Shown here: positions 26,364 to 33,962 of the stretch, in pieces
Layout: each line of letters opens with the position of its first letter
Numbering within the stretch: position 1 is the stretch's first letter
Assembly (NCBI RefSeq): GCF_038561965.1
Contig: NZ_CP139348.1
Span: 2,852,001 to 2,916,000, forward strand
DNA from: Stutzerimonas stutzeri
GTDB taxonomy: Bacteria; Pseudomonadota; Gammaproteobacteria; Pseudomonadales; Pseudomonadaceae
Direction: 5' to 3'
DNA length: 64,000 nucleotides
Notes under the pieces: generated by a model
The model's database searches: none
Seen by the model: only the letters and a program-made list of their open reading frames with translations
Told to the model about the DNA's origin: nothing
Made by a program: the position numbers and the translations under genes

Positions 26364-27671
26364 TTATTTTGTCCCTGGTATCAGTTCCAAAATTTCTTTT
26401 ATCGGCAACATTTTTTCGTCACATTCTTTAGAGCGCTGGTGAAGCAAAATTGATTTTGCTGTTTCCAGCATAGCGGGATAGGCACTGCGCAGAAGCTGAT
26501 TTGCATAGATAACGATATTGACCCCTCTTTCCTGTAATTCAGCCTCGAACACACGATTATAGCTGGAGGGTACAACTACCAATGGCTTACGGTTTTCAAA
26601 CGTCCTGTATTGATCACAAAACTCGAATATCTCCGCCGGATCTTCTTTCCGACTATGTATCATTATGCCGTCAGCGCCAGCATCCAAATACGCCATTGCT
26701 CTTGAAATCGCATCATCCATGCCTCGATCAAGAATCAGGCTTTCGATCCTGGCTATGATCATAAAATCGTCAGTGGCTTGGGCCTTTTTACCAATTCTTA
26801 TTTTCGCAGAAAAATTTTCAATAGTATCTTGCGCCTGAGCAACTTCATTGCCAAAAAGCGAGTTCTTCTTCAGACCCGTCTTATCTTCAATGATTGCAGC
26901 AGAAACCCCCAGACGCTCAAGCGTACGCACGGTAAACTCAAAATGCTCGGGCTGCCCACCAGTATCAGCATCGTAAATTATTGGCTTGGTCGTAACTTCC
27001 AGCACTTCATTTAGAGTATTCATGCGTGCTGATACGTCAACCGCCTCAATGTCAGGCTTACCCTTAGCAGTAGAGTCAGTTAATGAACTTCCCCACATGC
27101 CGTCGAACTCGCGTAAACCTTCAGGGGTAGAGACCTTTGTGTTCTCGATTATCAATCCACTCAACGCGTTATGGATATCAAGAAAACGTAACAACGGTTT
27201 GACTTGTAACATTCGGCGCAAGGACTTTAAGCGCAAATCAGGGGTTGTGCCAATTTCCCGAAGCGCCCTATTCAATTGTGTAGACGAAATGCCCGCAGTA
27301 TAAGGGACTTCGACTAATTCTCCACCCCATTCAGCCAAAGCATCAATAACCCGTTGGCGGGTCTCGCGTTGAACTCCTTCACGCCAGTCATCACCATGTA
27401 CTACATAGTCGGGCTTAAGTGCACGCAGGTTTGGCACATAGTCCAGGGTGGTTTGCGGAACCACACGCGAAACATTTTTAATATTCTCAATAACTAAGCG
27501 CCGCTGTTCAAATTCCATGAACGGGATGCGCTTGTAACTGGCTATGGCCGCATCTGTTAAAAGACCGACAACTACTTCGCCATACTCGGCAGCTTTTTTA
27601 AGGATGTTAAGATGGCCAGGATGAACAAGATCGGCACTCATGCCAACGTAAACCACTTTATTTGCAGCCAT
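26364..27671 (-). CDS. pepM: Phosphoenolpyruvate mutase fused to N-terminal cytidylyltransferase
   Basis: 435 residues. Residues 1-140 are a TagD-type nucleotidyltransferase (VYVGMSADLVHPGHLNILKK with HPGH at 17-20, and ISSTQL at 128-133). Residues 150-430 are PEP mutase, which turns PEP into phosphonopyruvate and commits carbon to C-P bond formation: WGSSLTDS (193-200), DADTGG (234-239), and the diagnostic loop EDKTGLKKNS (262-271, EDKX5NS). The fusion implies that the phosphonate end product is activated as a CMP ester for transfer to a macromolecule. It is first gene of the phosphonate operon, in AT-rich DNA. Confidence 0.95.
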   Translation of the reverse strand: MAANKVVYVGMSADLVHPGHLNILKKAAEYGEVVVGLLTDAAIASYKRIPFMEFEQRRLVIENIKNVSRVVPQTTLDYVPNLRALKPDYVVHGDDWREGVQRETRQRVIDALAEWGGELVEVPYTAGISSTQLNRALREIGTTPDLRLKSLRRMLQVKPLLRFLDIHNALSGLIIENTKVSTPEGLREFDGMWGSSLTDSTAKGKPDIEAVDVSARMNTLNEVLEVTTKPIIYDADTGGQPEHFEFTVRTLERLGVSAAIIEDKTGLKKNSLFGNEVAQAQDTIENFSAKIRIGKKAQATDDFMIIARIESLILDRGMDDAISRAMAYLDAGADGIMIHSRKEDPAEIFEFCDQYRTFENRKPLVVVPSSYNRVFEAELQERGVNIVIYANQLLRSAYPAMLETAKSILLHQRSKECDEKMLPIKEILELIPGTK

Positions 27672-27831
27672 TATGATCTCGATATCTAATACGCTAAACT
27701 TAAGCTATCTACCCAATTTAACAAAGCGACAGGCATCTCGTTACGTATAAACAGCTTCTAAACTGTAAGCGTATCTTGCACTCACTCAGTCTTAGCGCGT
27801 ACTACGCCTAACTTCAAGATTGCACCCAGCA

Positions 27832-28254
27832 TCATCCATGCATCGAACCATTACCTACTGCCTGCGAGAACTCTTGATAATTCCGATAGTAATCCTCTTC
27901 GGTGTAATGAGACGATGCCAGCACCATGCAGACCGAGCCGCTAGAAAAGTTATCCATTTCCCGCCAGATCATAGGCGGTATGTAAAGACCATAGTAGGAT
28001 CGATTCAGGTGGTACTTGAACTTTGTACGCCCATCGTCAAGTGTAATATCGAAACTACCGGACATGGCGATCAACAACTGGTGCAGTTCTTTATGTGCAT
28101 GACCGCCGCGATAGGATCCGCCTGGCACATCGTAGAGGTAGTAGACTCGTTTAATATCGAAGGGTATATGTTCTCCGCCTTCGACAAAGGTCAGATTGCC
28201 CCGCGGGTCTTCTATCTTCGGCAGATCGACAATTTTGCAATGCTGTAGTGACAC
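27832..28254 (-). CDS. Sugar 3,4-ketoisomerase (FdtA/QdtA family cupin)
   Basis: 140-residue cupin of the WxcM-like/FdtA family, which isomerises dTDP-4-keto-6-deoxyglucose to a 3-keto-6-deoxy sugar. Visible family marks are PRGNLTFVEGG near the N-terminus, the catalytic-site GGHAHKELHQ (His52, His54), and the C-terminal PPMIWREMDNFSSGSVCMVLAS. It starts at GTG 28254 with AGGAG 7 nt upstream, 26 nt after the aminotransferase gene. FdtA gives a galacto and QdtA a gluco product; I cannot decide which from sequence alone. Confidence 0.9.
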   Translation of the reverse strand: MSLQHCKIVDLPKIEDPRGNLTFVEGGEHIPFDIKRVYYLYDVPGGSYRGGHAHKELHQLLIAMSGSFDITLDDGRTKFKYHLNRSYYGLYIPPMIWREMDNFSSGSVCMVLASSHYTEEDYYRNYQEFSQAVGNGSMHG

Positions 28255-28280
28255 GCCAATACTCCTATATCTATTTTTTG

Positions 28281-29390
28281 TTAATTCGCCATGAAACTAT
28301 TACAGGCGTTGATTACTTTATTAATCTCCGGCACCGACAATCCAGGATAGATCGGAAGACTAAGAACCTGTGCGCTGAGCATTTCGGTAACTGGCAGAGA
28401 TAATTCTCTCAACTCACTGTATGCCGCCTGCCGGTGAATCGGCGTGGGATAGTGAATTAGAGTCTGTATTTCGGCTTTAAGCAGATGTTTCTGCAGGGCG
28501 TTCCTGGACTCGCTGCGAACAACGTACTGATGCCAAGCATGAACTTCATCCCTGCCGGGGACCTCGGGCAGATACACGACGCGCTGATCTAGGCCTTGGG
28601 CATAGCGCAATGCGATCTCGTGGCGCGCCTGATTGTCTGCGTCCAGATGCCTGAGCTTTATACGTAGAAAAGCGGCTTGCAACTCGTCCAGCCGAGAATT
28701 GCACCCCTTGCGATCATGCTGATATTTGATTGGGGAACCATAGCTCTGTAATGAGCGAATGATGGTCGCCAGTTCCGTATCGTTCGTCGTTACCATGCCC
28801 CCATCGCCGAGTGCACCCAGCGGCTTACCTGGAAACATACTGAAACCCGCTGCTAGGCCCCAAGCACCCGCGCGGCGAGCCCCAAGCCGCGCGCCGTGCG
28901 CCTGCGCAGCATCCTCCAGCAACAACAAGTCGTGACGCTTGGCAATGTCGGCGAGTGTCGCCATGTCAGCCAAGCGTCCATAGAGATGTACTGCAAGAAT
29001 TACCCTAGTGCGCGCGCCGATTGCCGCTTCAACGGCTCGCGGATCGACATTGAGACTCGAAAACTCCGGTTCGACCAATCGTACATTCAGGCCACAAGCG
29101 CTGACCGCTAAAGCGCTGGCGATGAAGGTGTTACCCGGCACGAGAACTTCATCGCCTGGCTGTAGGCGACCTGCCTCTAACAAGGCACGGAGAATCAGCA
29201 CCAGAGCGTCCAGCCCGTTGCCGACCCCAATTGCATGGGCAACACCACAATAGCCAGCAAATTCAGCCTCGAATGCACGGCATTCGTCGCCTTGGATATA
29301 CCATCCGCTAGCGACAACTCTTTGCAATGCGGCAGCGAACTCGTCCTCGAAGCGCTTGTTAAGCATCCGGAGGTCTAGAAACGGAATCAT
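28281..29390 (-). CDS. Sugar 3-aminotransferase (FdtB/QdtB-like, DegT family)
   Basis: PLP-dependent aminotransferase that would convert the 3-keto-6-deoxyhexose from the neighbouring isomerase to the 3-amino sugar. 369 residues from the ATG at 29390, which shares ATGA with the stop of the upstream acetyltransferase gene. Features: LASGW-type substrate loop near 27-33 (VASGWYIQGDE), LLLLEDAAQAHGA (cofactor Asp), GFSMFPGKPLGALGDGG with the Schiff-base lysine K189, and the C-terminal HYPTPIHRQAAY. It is more GC-rich than the phosphonate genes beside it. Confidence 0.9.
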   Translation of the reverse strand: MIPFLDLRMLNKRFEDEFAAALQRVVASGWYIQGDECRAFEAEFAGYCGVAHAIGVGNGLDALVLILRALLEAGRLQPGDEVLVPGNTFIASALAVSACGLNVRLVEPEFSSLNVDPRAVEAAIGARTRVILAVHLYGRLADMATLADIAKRHDLLLLEDAAQAHGARLGARRAGAWGLAAGFSMFPGKPLGALGDGGMVTTNDTELATIIRSLQSYGSPIKYQHDRKGCNSRLDELQAAFLRIKLRHLDADNQARHEIALRYAQGLDQRVVYLPEVPGRDEVHAWHQYVVRSESRNALQKHLLKAEIQTLIHYPTPIHRQAAYSELRELSLPVTEMLSAQVLSLPIYPGLSVPEINKVINACNSFMAN

Positions 29391-29866
29391 GACCACTCCT
29401 CTGCTTCACCCAGCCTGCGGACGACTCGTGCCGGATTGCCTACCACCAATGACCTGGGCGGAACGTCGTGAGTAACTACCGCTCCTGCTCCTACCAGAGC
29501 TCCATGACCAATAGTCAATCCAGGTAGAACTACCGCTCCTGCACCAATTGAGGCACCAGGCTCTATTACGGTGATGGCAAAAGAATCGGGGTACCCACGT
29601 GATCGCGGATACTGATCGTTGGTGAAGGAAACATTCGGACCAATAAATACGTCGTCAGCAACACGCAATCCGTCCCACAATTGCACGCCGTTTTTTATGG
29701 TTACTCGGTCACCAACTAGCACATCATTCTCGATAAAACAGTGTGAGCACACATTACAGTTAGCACCAACACGAGCCCCCGGCAAGATCACGACAAATTG
29801 CCATATGCGCGTATTCTCACCTATAGAACTCGACTGAACGTCCGCCAATGGATGAATCATTCTCAT
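29387..29866 (-). CDS. Hexapeptide-repeat acetyltransferase (FdtC/QdtC/WbbJ-like)
   Basis: 159-residue left-handed beta-helix acyltransferase, predicted to N-acetylate the dTDP-3-amino-3,6-dideoxyhexose. Hexapeptide repeats run through GARVGANCNVCSHCFIENDV, VGDRVTIKNGVQLWDGLRV and IGAGAVVLPGLTIGHGALVG; FTNDQYPRSR fits the sugar-nucleotide N-acetyltransferase subgroup. It is the first gene of a three-gene cassette (acetyltransferase, aminotransferase, isomerase) that makes a 3-acetamido sugar from a dTDP-keto sugar supplied by rmlA and rmlB, which are not in this window. Confidence 0.9.
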   Translation of the reverse strand: MRMIHPLADVQSSSIGENTRIWQFVVILPGARVGANCNVCSHCFIENDVLVGDRVTIKNGVQLWDGLRVADDVFIGPNVSFTNDQYPRSRGYPDSFAITVIEPGASIGAGAVVLPGLTIGHGALVGAGAVVTHDVPPRSLVVGNPARVVRRLGEAEEWS

Positions 29867-30040
29867 ATGTAATGCGCCGTTTTCATTTTTTCACACTACC
29901 CCACCGTGATATAGAACTTGTCGTCGAAGTTACTCATCCTCGTATTTGGGAGATGCAGTATGCTTCACCCCCTCGGGCGCAGAGCCATACGTTAGTTCCA
30001 AACTTGCATCCGTTGGGGACCATATCTACGCACCTGCCGA

Positions 30041-30184
30041 ATGCTTACCGGTGACAATGCTAGCGATCGAGCTTTCTTGCTTGCTGATCGACAAAATATT
30101 GCCACTGCTAACGTAGCAGCAAAATTCTGGCCAGAACGCACAAAATCTGTTCAAGACGTGCTCACCCCTCACGGCAGGAGGTGA
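30041..30184 (+). CDS. Possible 47-residue ORF of unknown nature
   Basis: In the 430-bp gap between the sugar cassette and ligA, an open frame begins at ATG 30041 (MLTGDNASDRAFLLADRQNI) and ends at a TGA inside the strong ribosome site of the next small frame. No family recognised, no ribosome site seen for it, and it could be chance or the end of a decayed gene, since the frame stays open for some 15 codons upstream of the ATG. The rest of the gap (29867-30040) shows nothing I can name. Confidence 0.2.
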   Translation: MLTGDNASDRAFLLADRQNIATANVAAKFWPERTKSVQDVLTPHGRR

Positions 30185-30186
30185 TT

Positions 30187-30240
30187 ATGCAGATAAGTCA
30201 GATTAGCCCTTTGAGGCTAACCGGGTCGGAAAACGAATAA
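30187..30240 (+). CDS. Possible 17-residue peptide with near-perfect ribosome site
   Basis: ATG at 30187 is preceded by AGGAGGTGAT (30176-30185), a near-complete match to the 16S anti-Shine-Dalgarno at ideal spacing, and encodes MQISQISPLRLTGSENE before TAA. The coding part contains the inverted repeat TTAGCC/GGCTAA, and a TCGTTGC/GCAACGA hairpin follows at about 30240-30263. It could be a leader peptide, a truncated gene start, or coincidence. No T-run follows the hairpin. Confidence 0.3.
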   Translation: MQISQISPLRLTGSENE

Positions 30241-30298
30241 ATCGTTGCGGCTGCTAGCAACGAATACCGCTCACCCTAATGCCGGATCAGACAACGGC

Positions 30299-32668
30299 CT
30301 ATCCCTGTTCAAGCTGCACCAGCCGCTCTAAGAACGCCTGTTCATCAAACACGCTTAAACCTAGCTCAATGGCCCTAGCGAGCTTCGATCCGGCACCCGG
30401 GCCTGCTACCACGCAAGTCGTCTTAGCAGAAACGGAACCGGCAACCTTGGCGCCAAGCGCTTCCAAGCGCGCTTTGCCTTCGTCACGACTCATCGCCTCG
30501 AGCGAGCCGGTCAGCACCCAGGTCTGGCCAGCCAGCGGCAAGCCTTCGGTTATTTTCCGCTCGCTGTCCCAGTGCATGCCGAACTCTCGCAACTGGGCTT
30601 CGATGACACGGGCGCGCTCGGCATTGCCAGGTTTGTCAAAATAGTCGCGCAGAGACCGGGCGGCCTTTTCAGTGAGGCGTTCGACCTGGCGCAGGTCGAG
30701 CCAGTCGGCAGAGATGATCGCCTCCAAGCTACCGAAACGCTCTGCTAGGCGCTGGGCGCCGGTGCGGGCAATGTAGGGGATATTCAGCCGGTCCAGCAGA
30801 TCGGCAAGCGTTGCGCAGGCGGCGAATTCGGGGTGCACGTCACCCTCCTCCTGCGGTTCGACGCCGCGCTCGCGCAGCAGGGCGATCACGCTACGGTTGT
30901 GTTCGTCATCGAAGAAGGTGTGAATCTCGTGCGCAACCTCGAGCCCCACATCGGGCAGGTAGACAAGCACATCAGGCAGCGCACGGCCAATGCGCTCCAG
31001 CGAACCCAATGCCCGTGCCAGCAGCTTGGCGGTTTCCTCGCCAACATCCGGTATGCCCAGCGCGTAGACGAATCGAGCAAGGCTTGGTTTGCGGCTGGCA
31101 TCAATGGCATTGAGTAGATTGCGAGTGGATATCTCCGCAAAACCTTCCAGCTCGATGACCTGCTCGTGGGTAAGGCAATATAGATCCGCCGGAGAATTGA
31201 CCAGCCCTTTATCGACCAGTTGCTCGACGATCTTGTCGCCCAGGCCATCGATATCCATGGCACGCCGTGAGACGAAGTGAATAATCGCCTGCTTGAGCTG
31301 AGCCTGACAGGCAAGACGGCCGACGCAGCGGTAGATCGAGCCTTCGCTGACCGACTCTCTTCCCTTGCTACGCTTGATCAGCTGGGTGCGCTCCACCGCT
31401 GAACCGCAGACTGGGCAATGATCGGGCACGTCCACAGCACGCGCGTCAGCCGGGCGGCGATCAGCAATCACACCGAGGATTTGTGGAATCACGTCACCGG
31501 CGCGGCGGACGATCACGGTATCGCCGATCATCACACCCAGGCGGGCCACTTCATCCATGTTGTGTAGCGTTGCGTTGGATACCGTAACCCCAGCAACCTG
31601 CACCGGTTTCAACCGTGCGACAGGGGTGATCGCGCCAGTGCGACCAACCTGGAACTCGACGTCGAGCAGTTCGGTGATTTCCTCCCGTGCGGGAAACTTG
31701 TGGGCGATGGCCCAGCGCGGCTCGCGCGCCCGGAAGCCCAGTTCGCGCTGCTGCGCCACCGAATTGACCTTGAACACCACGCCGTCGATTTCATAGGGCA
31801 GCGCATCGCGTTTTGCACCGATGGCATCGTAGTAGGCGCGGCATTCAGCAACACCCTTGGCCAACTTCAGTTCGCGGCTGATGGGCAAGCCCCAGCCTTT
31901 CAGCGCGTTGAGGATGCCAATATGGGTATCCGGCAATTCGCCGTCGCTACGGCCCACGCCATAGGCGCACAGCTCCAGTGGACGGCTGGCGGTGATCTTC
32001 GAATCCAGTTGGCGCAGACTGCCGGCCGCGGCGTTACGTGGGTTGGCGAAGGGCTTGCCGCCATTCTCCAGCTGCCGTGCGTTAAGCGCCTCGAAGCCTG
32101 CCTTGGGCATATAGATTTCCCCACGCACCTCAAGCACCGCGGGCCAGCCGCTACCATGCAGCTTCAGAGGAATATTCCGCACGGTACGCACGTTGGTGCT
32201 GATGTCCTCGCCCGTGCTGCCGTCGCCGCGGGTGGCACCGCGCACCAGATGACCGCTCTCATAGAGCAGACTGACCGCCAAACCGTCGAGCTTGGGTTCG
32301 CAGCTGTACTCGACTACCGCAGCCTCGCCGAACAGGTCGCCAGCCGGAAGATCCAAAGCCTCCCGTACACGACGATCGAAGTCCAGCAGGTCCTTTTCCT
32401 CGAAGGCGTTACCCAGGCTCAGCATCGGCATTTCATGGCGCACCTGGCCGAACGCCGCAAGCGCTGCGCCGCCGACACGCTGAGTTGGCGACTCGGGCGT
32501 CACCAATTCTGGATGCTCTGCCTCCAATACCTTCAGCTCATTGAACAGCCGATCGTACTCAGCGTCTGGCACGCTGGGCTCGTCGAGAACGTAGTAGCGG
32601 TAGTTGTGGGCATCGATTTCGCTGCGCAGTTCGGCGATGCGCTCGGCAGCGGTTTGGGCGGAAGGCAT
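30299..32668 (-). CDS. ligA: NAD-dependent DNA ligase LigA
   Basis: Seals nicks in DNA replication and repair using NAD+. 789 residues from the ATG at 32668; an upstream in-frame extension to 32752 is not conserved in type. Domains in order: Ia with HNYRYYVLDEPSVPDAEYD, adenylation domain with the AMP lysine in CEPKLDGLAVS (K126), OB fold, zinc finger (CPVCGSAV ... CVGRLACQAQ), helix-hairpin-helix repeats (MDIDGLGDKIVEQLV), and a C-terminal BRCT domain (LAGQTWVLTGSLEAMSRDE). Downstream of zipA as in other Pseudomonas. Confidence 0.97.
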   Translation of the reverse strand: MPSAQTAAERIAELRSEIDAHNYRYYVLDEPSVPDAEYDRLFNELKVLEAEHPELVTPESPTQRVGGAALAAFGQVRHEMPMLSLGNAFEEKDLLDFDRRVREALDLPAGDLFGEAAVVEYSCEPKLDGLAVSLLYESGHLVRGATRGDGSTGEDISTNVRTVRNIPLKLHGSGWPAVLEVRGEIYMPKAGFEALNARQLENGGKPFANPRNAAAGSLRQLDSKITASRPLELCAYGVGRSDGELPDTHIGILNALKGWGLPISRELKLAKGVAECRAYYDAIGAKRDALPYEIDGVVFKVNSVAQQRELGFRAREPRWAIAHKFPAREEITELLDVEFQVGRTGAITPVARLKPVQVAGVTVSNATLHNMDEVARLGVMIGDTVIVRRAGDVIPQILGVIADRRPADARAVDVPDHCPVCGSAVERTQLIKRSKGRESVSEGSIYRCVGRLACQAQLKQAIIHFVSRRAMDIDGLGDKIVEQLVDKGLVNSPADLYCLTHEQVIELEGFAEISTRNLLNAIDASRKPSLARFVYALGIPDVGEETAKLLARALGSLERIGRALPDVLVYLPDVGLEVAHEIHTFFDDEHNRSVIALLRERGVEPQEEGDVHPEFAACATLADLLDRLNIPYIARTGAQRLAERFGSLEAIISADWLDLRQVERLTEKAARSLRDYFDKPGNAERARVIEAQLREFGMHWDSERKITEGLPLAGQTWVLTGSLEAMSRDEGKARLEALGAKVAGSVSAKTTCVVAGPGAGSKLARAIELGLSVFDEQAFLERLVQLEQG

Positions 32669-32809
32669 AGGACAGAGCCATGGCTGGGGCTGTACTGATT
32701 CAGACCGGATCAGTGCCCTTTGGTTGATATGAAGACGTCGGATTTTAGCCAATTAAGAGCGCGAAGAAAGGTTTGCGGATTTTGCTATTCGAAGGAATTG
32801 CGAGACGGC

Positions 32810-32913
32810 GCTGAGGGTGGGCTTCAGCCCACCCTCAGCGCACATTTCGAGAGGGCATCGGCTGTGCGGTGTGGCACTTTACGAGGAGGCGTCGGTGGGC
32901 TGAAGCCCACCCT
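32810..32913. repeat. Pair of GGTGGGCTTCAGCCCACC-type palindromes
   Basis: First element: perfect 14-bp arms GCTGAGGGTGGGCT (32810-32823) and AGCCCACCCTCAGC (32826-32839). Second: GGTGGGCT (32894-32901) and AGCCCACC (32904-32911), with GA instead of TC in the loop, so it is the inverse orientation. From memory, this GGGTGGGCTTCAGCCCACCC motif is a common dispersed intergenic repeat in Pseudomonas; two copies in opposite orientation resemble a REP/BIME-like unit. Lies between zipA and ligA and could end transcription of either. Confidence 0.75.
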
Positions 32914-32957
32914 ACGGCATTGCGACGCTAATGAGTCAACGGGGACTGGGCTACGAC

Positions 32958-33779
32958 TCAGCGCTGTTTGACGGTCATCTGCCGGCGCTCGAATTCGACG
33001 ATGCGCTGGCGGTAGTGCTCGATGGTCTGGGCGGTCAGCACGCTGCGCTGGTCATCCTTCAACTCGCCATTGAGCTCCTGGGACAGCTTGCGCGCGGCGG
33101 CGACCATGACGTCGAAGGCCTGCTTGGGATGACGAGGGCCAGGCAAACCAAGGAAAAAGCTCACGGCAGGCGTGGTGAAGTGATCGATATCGTCCAGATC
33201 GAAGGTGCCGGGCTTGACCGCATTGGCCATGGAGAACAGCACCTCGCCGTTGCCGGCCATGCTTTCGTGCCGATGGAAGATGTCCATCTCACCGAAACGC
33301 AGACCGCTTTCGAGAATGTTCTGCAGCAGCGCGGGACCACGGAAACCCACAGGGTCGCGGCAGATGACGTTAATGACGAGCACCTCCTCGACAGGTGCCA
33401 GCTCCTTCTGCGGCTGATCTTTCTCGTCTTGATCGTCACCCACTACAGGATCGAGCAGCGTCGGTACGGGCTCGTCTGCGTTCAGCTGAAGATCGCCTTG
33501 GAACGGCTCGTCCTGCCGACGCTTTTTGCCCGACTCGCGAGCATTCATAGGCGGCATGTCGCCTTCATCGAAGGAGGGATCATGATCCCGATTCACCACA
33601 CGTGCCGGACCGAGCACCTCGGGGGAATCTTCGGCATCGGGAAGGTTGGAGAGGCTACGGTCCAGCTTGAACTTCAGCTTGCCCTTGCCACCGCGCATGC
33701 GCCGCCACCCGTCGAACAATATGCCGCCGATGACAATGATGCCGATGACGATCAGCCACTCGCGCAGACCGATATCCAT
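32958..33779 (-). CDS. zipA: Cell division protein ZipA
   Basis: Inner-membrane protein that tethers FtsZ to the membrane at the division site. 273 residues: one N-terminal membrane helix (REWLIVIGIIVIGGILFDGW, about 6-25), a basic segment, a charged flexible linker (about 50-135) rich in Asp, Glu and Pro, and the C-terminal FtsZ-binding domain from EEVLVINVICRDPVGFRGPAL to the end. Lies between smc and ligA in the conserved order. Confidence 0.95.
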   Translation of the reverse strand: MDIGLREWLIVIGIIVIGGILFDGWRRMRGGKGKLKFKLDRSLSNLPDAEDSPEVLGPARVVNRDHDPSFDEGDMPPMNARESGKKRRQDEPFQGDLQLNADEPVPTLLDPVVGDDQDEKDQPQKELAPVEEVLVINVICRDPVGFRGPALLQNILESGLRFGEMDIFHRHESMAGNGEVLFSMANAVKPGTFDLDDIDHFTTPAVSFFLGLPGPRHPKQAFDVMVAAARKLSQELNGELKDDQRSVLTAQTIEHYRQRIVEFERRQMTVKQR

Positions 33780-33962
33780 TAATGCTTTAACCTCTGAATT
33801 CGATGATAAAGACGCTACGAACGACCACTCGGTGGCCGCTTCAAGCGCATCGCAAAAATTGTGCTCTAAGCTAGCACGACGAACGGTAACTTTGCACCGT
33901 GCGGTAGTTCTCTTTTTATGGCCTTCCTTGTATCAAAAACGCTCAAAGACGCGGCTTAATCC

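Noticed and set aside
31700..32698. 332-codon plus-strand frame opposite ligA, and similar long frames opposite smc (36441-37529) and aer (50179-51519)
   Set aside because: All lie within well-supported genes on the other strand, with no domain or ribosome site.
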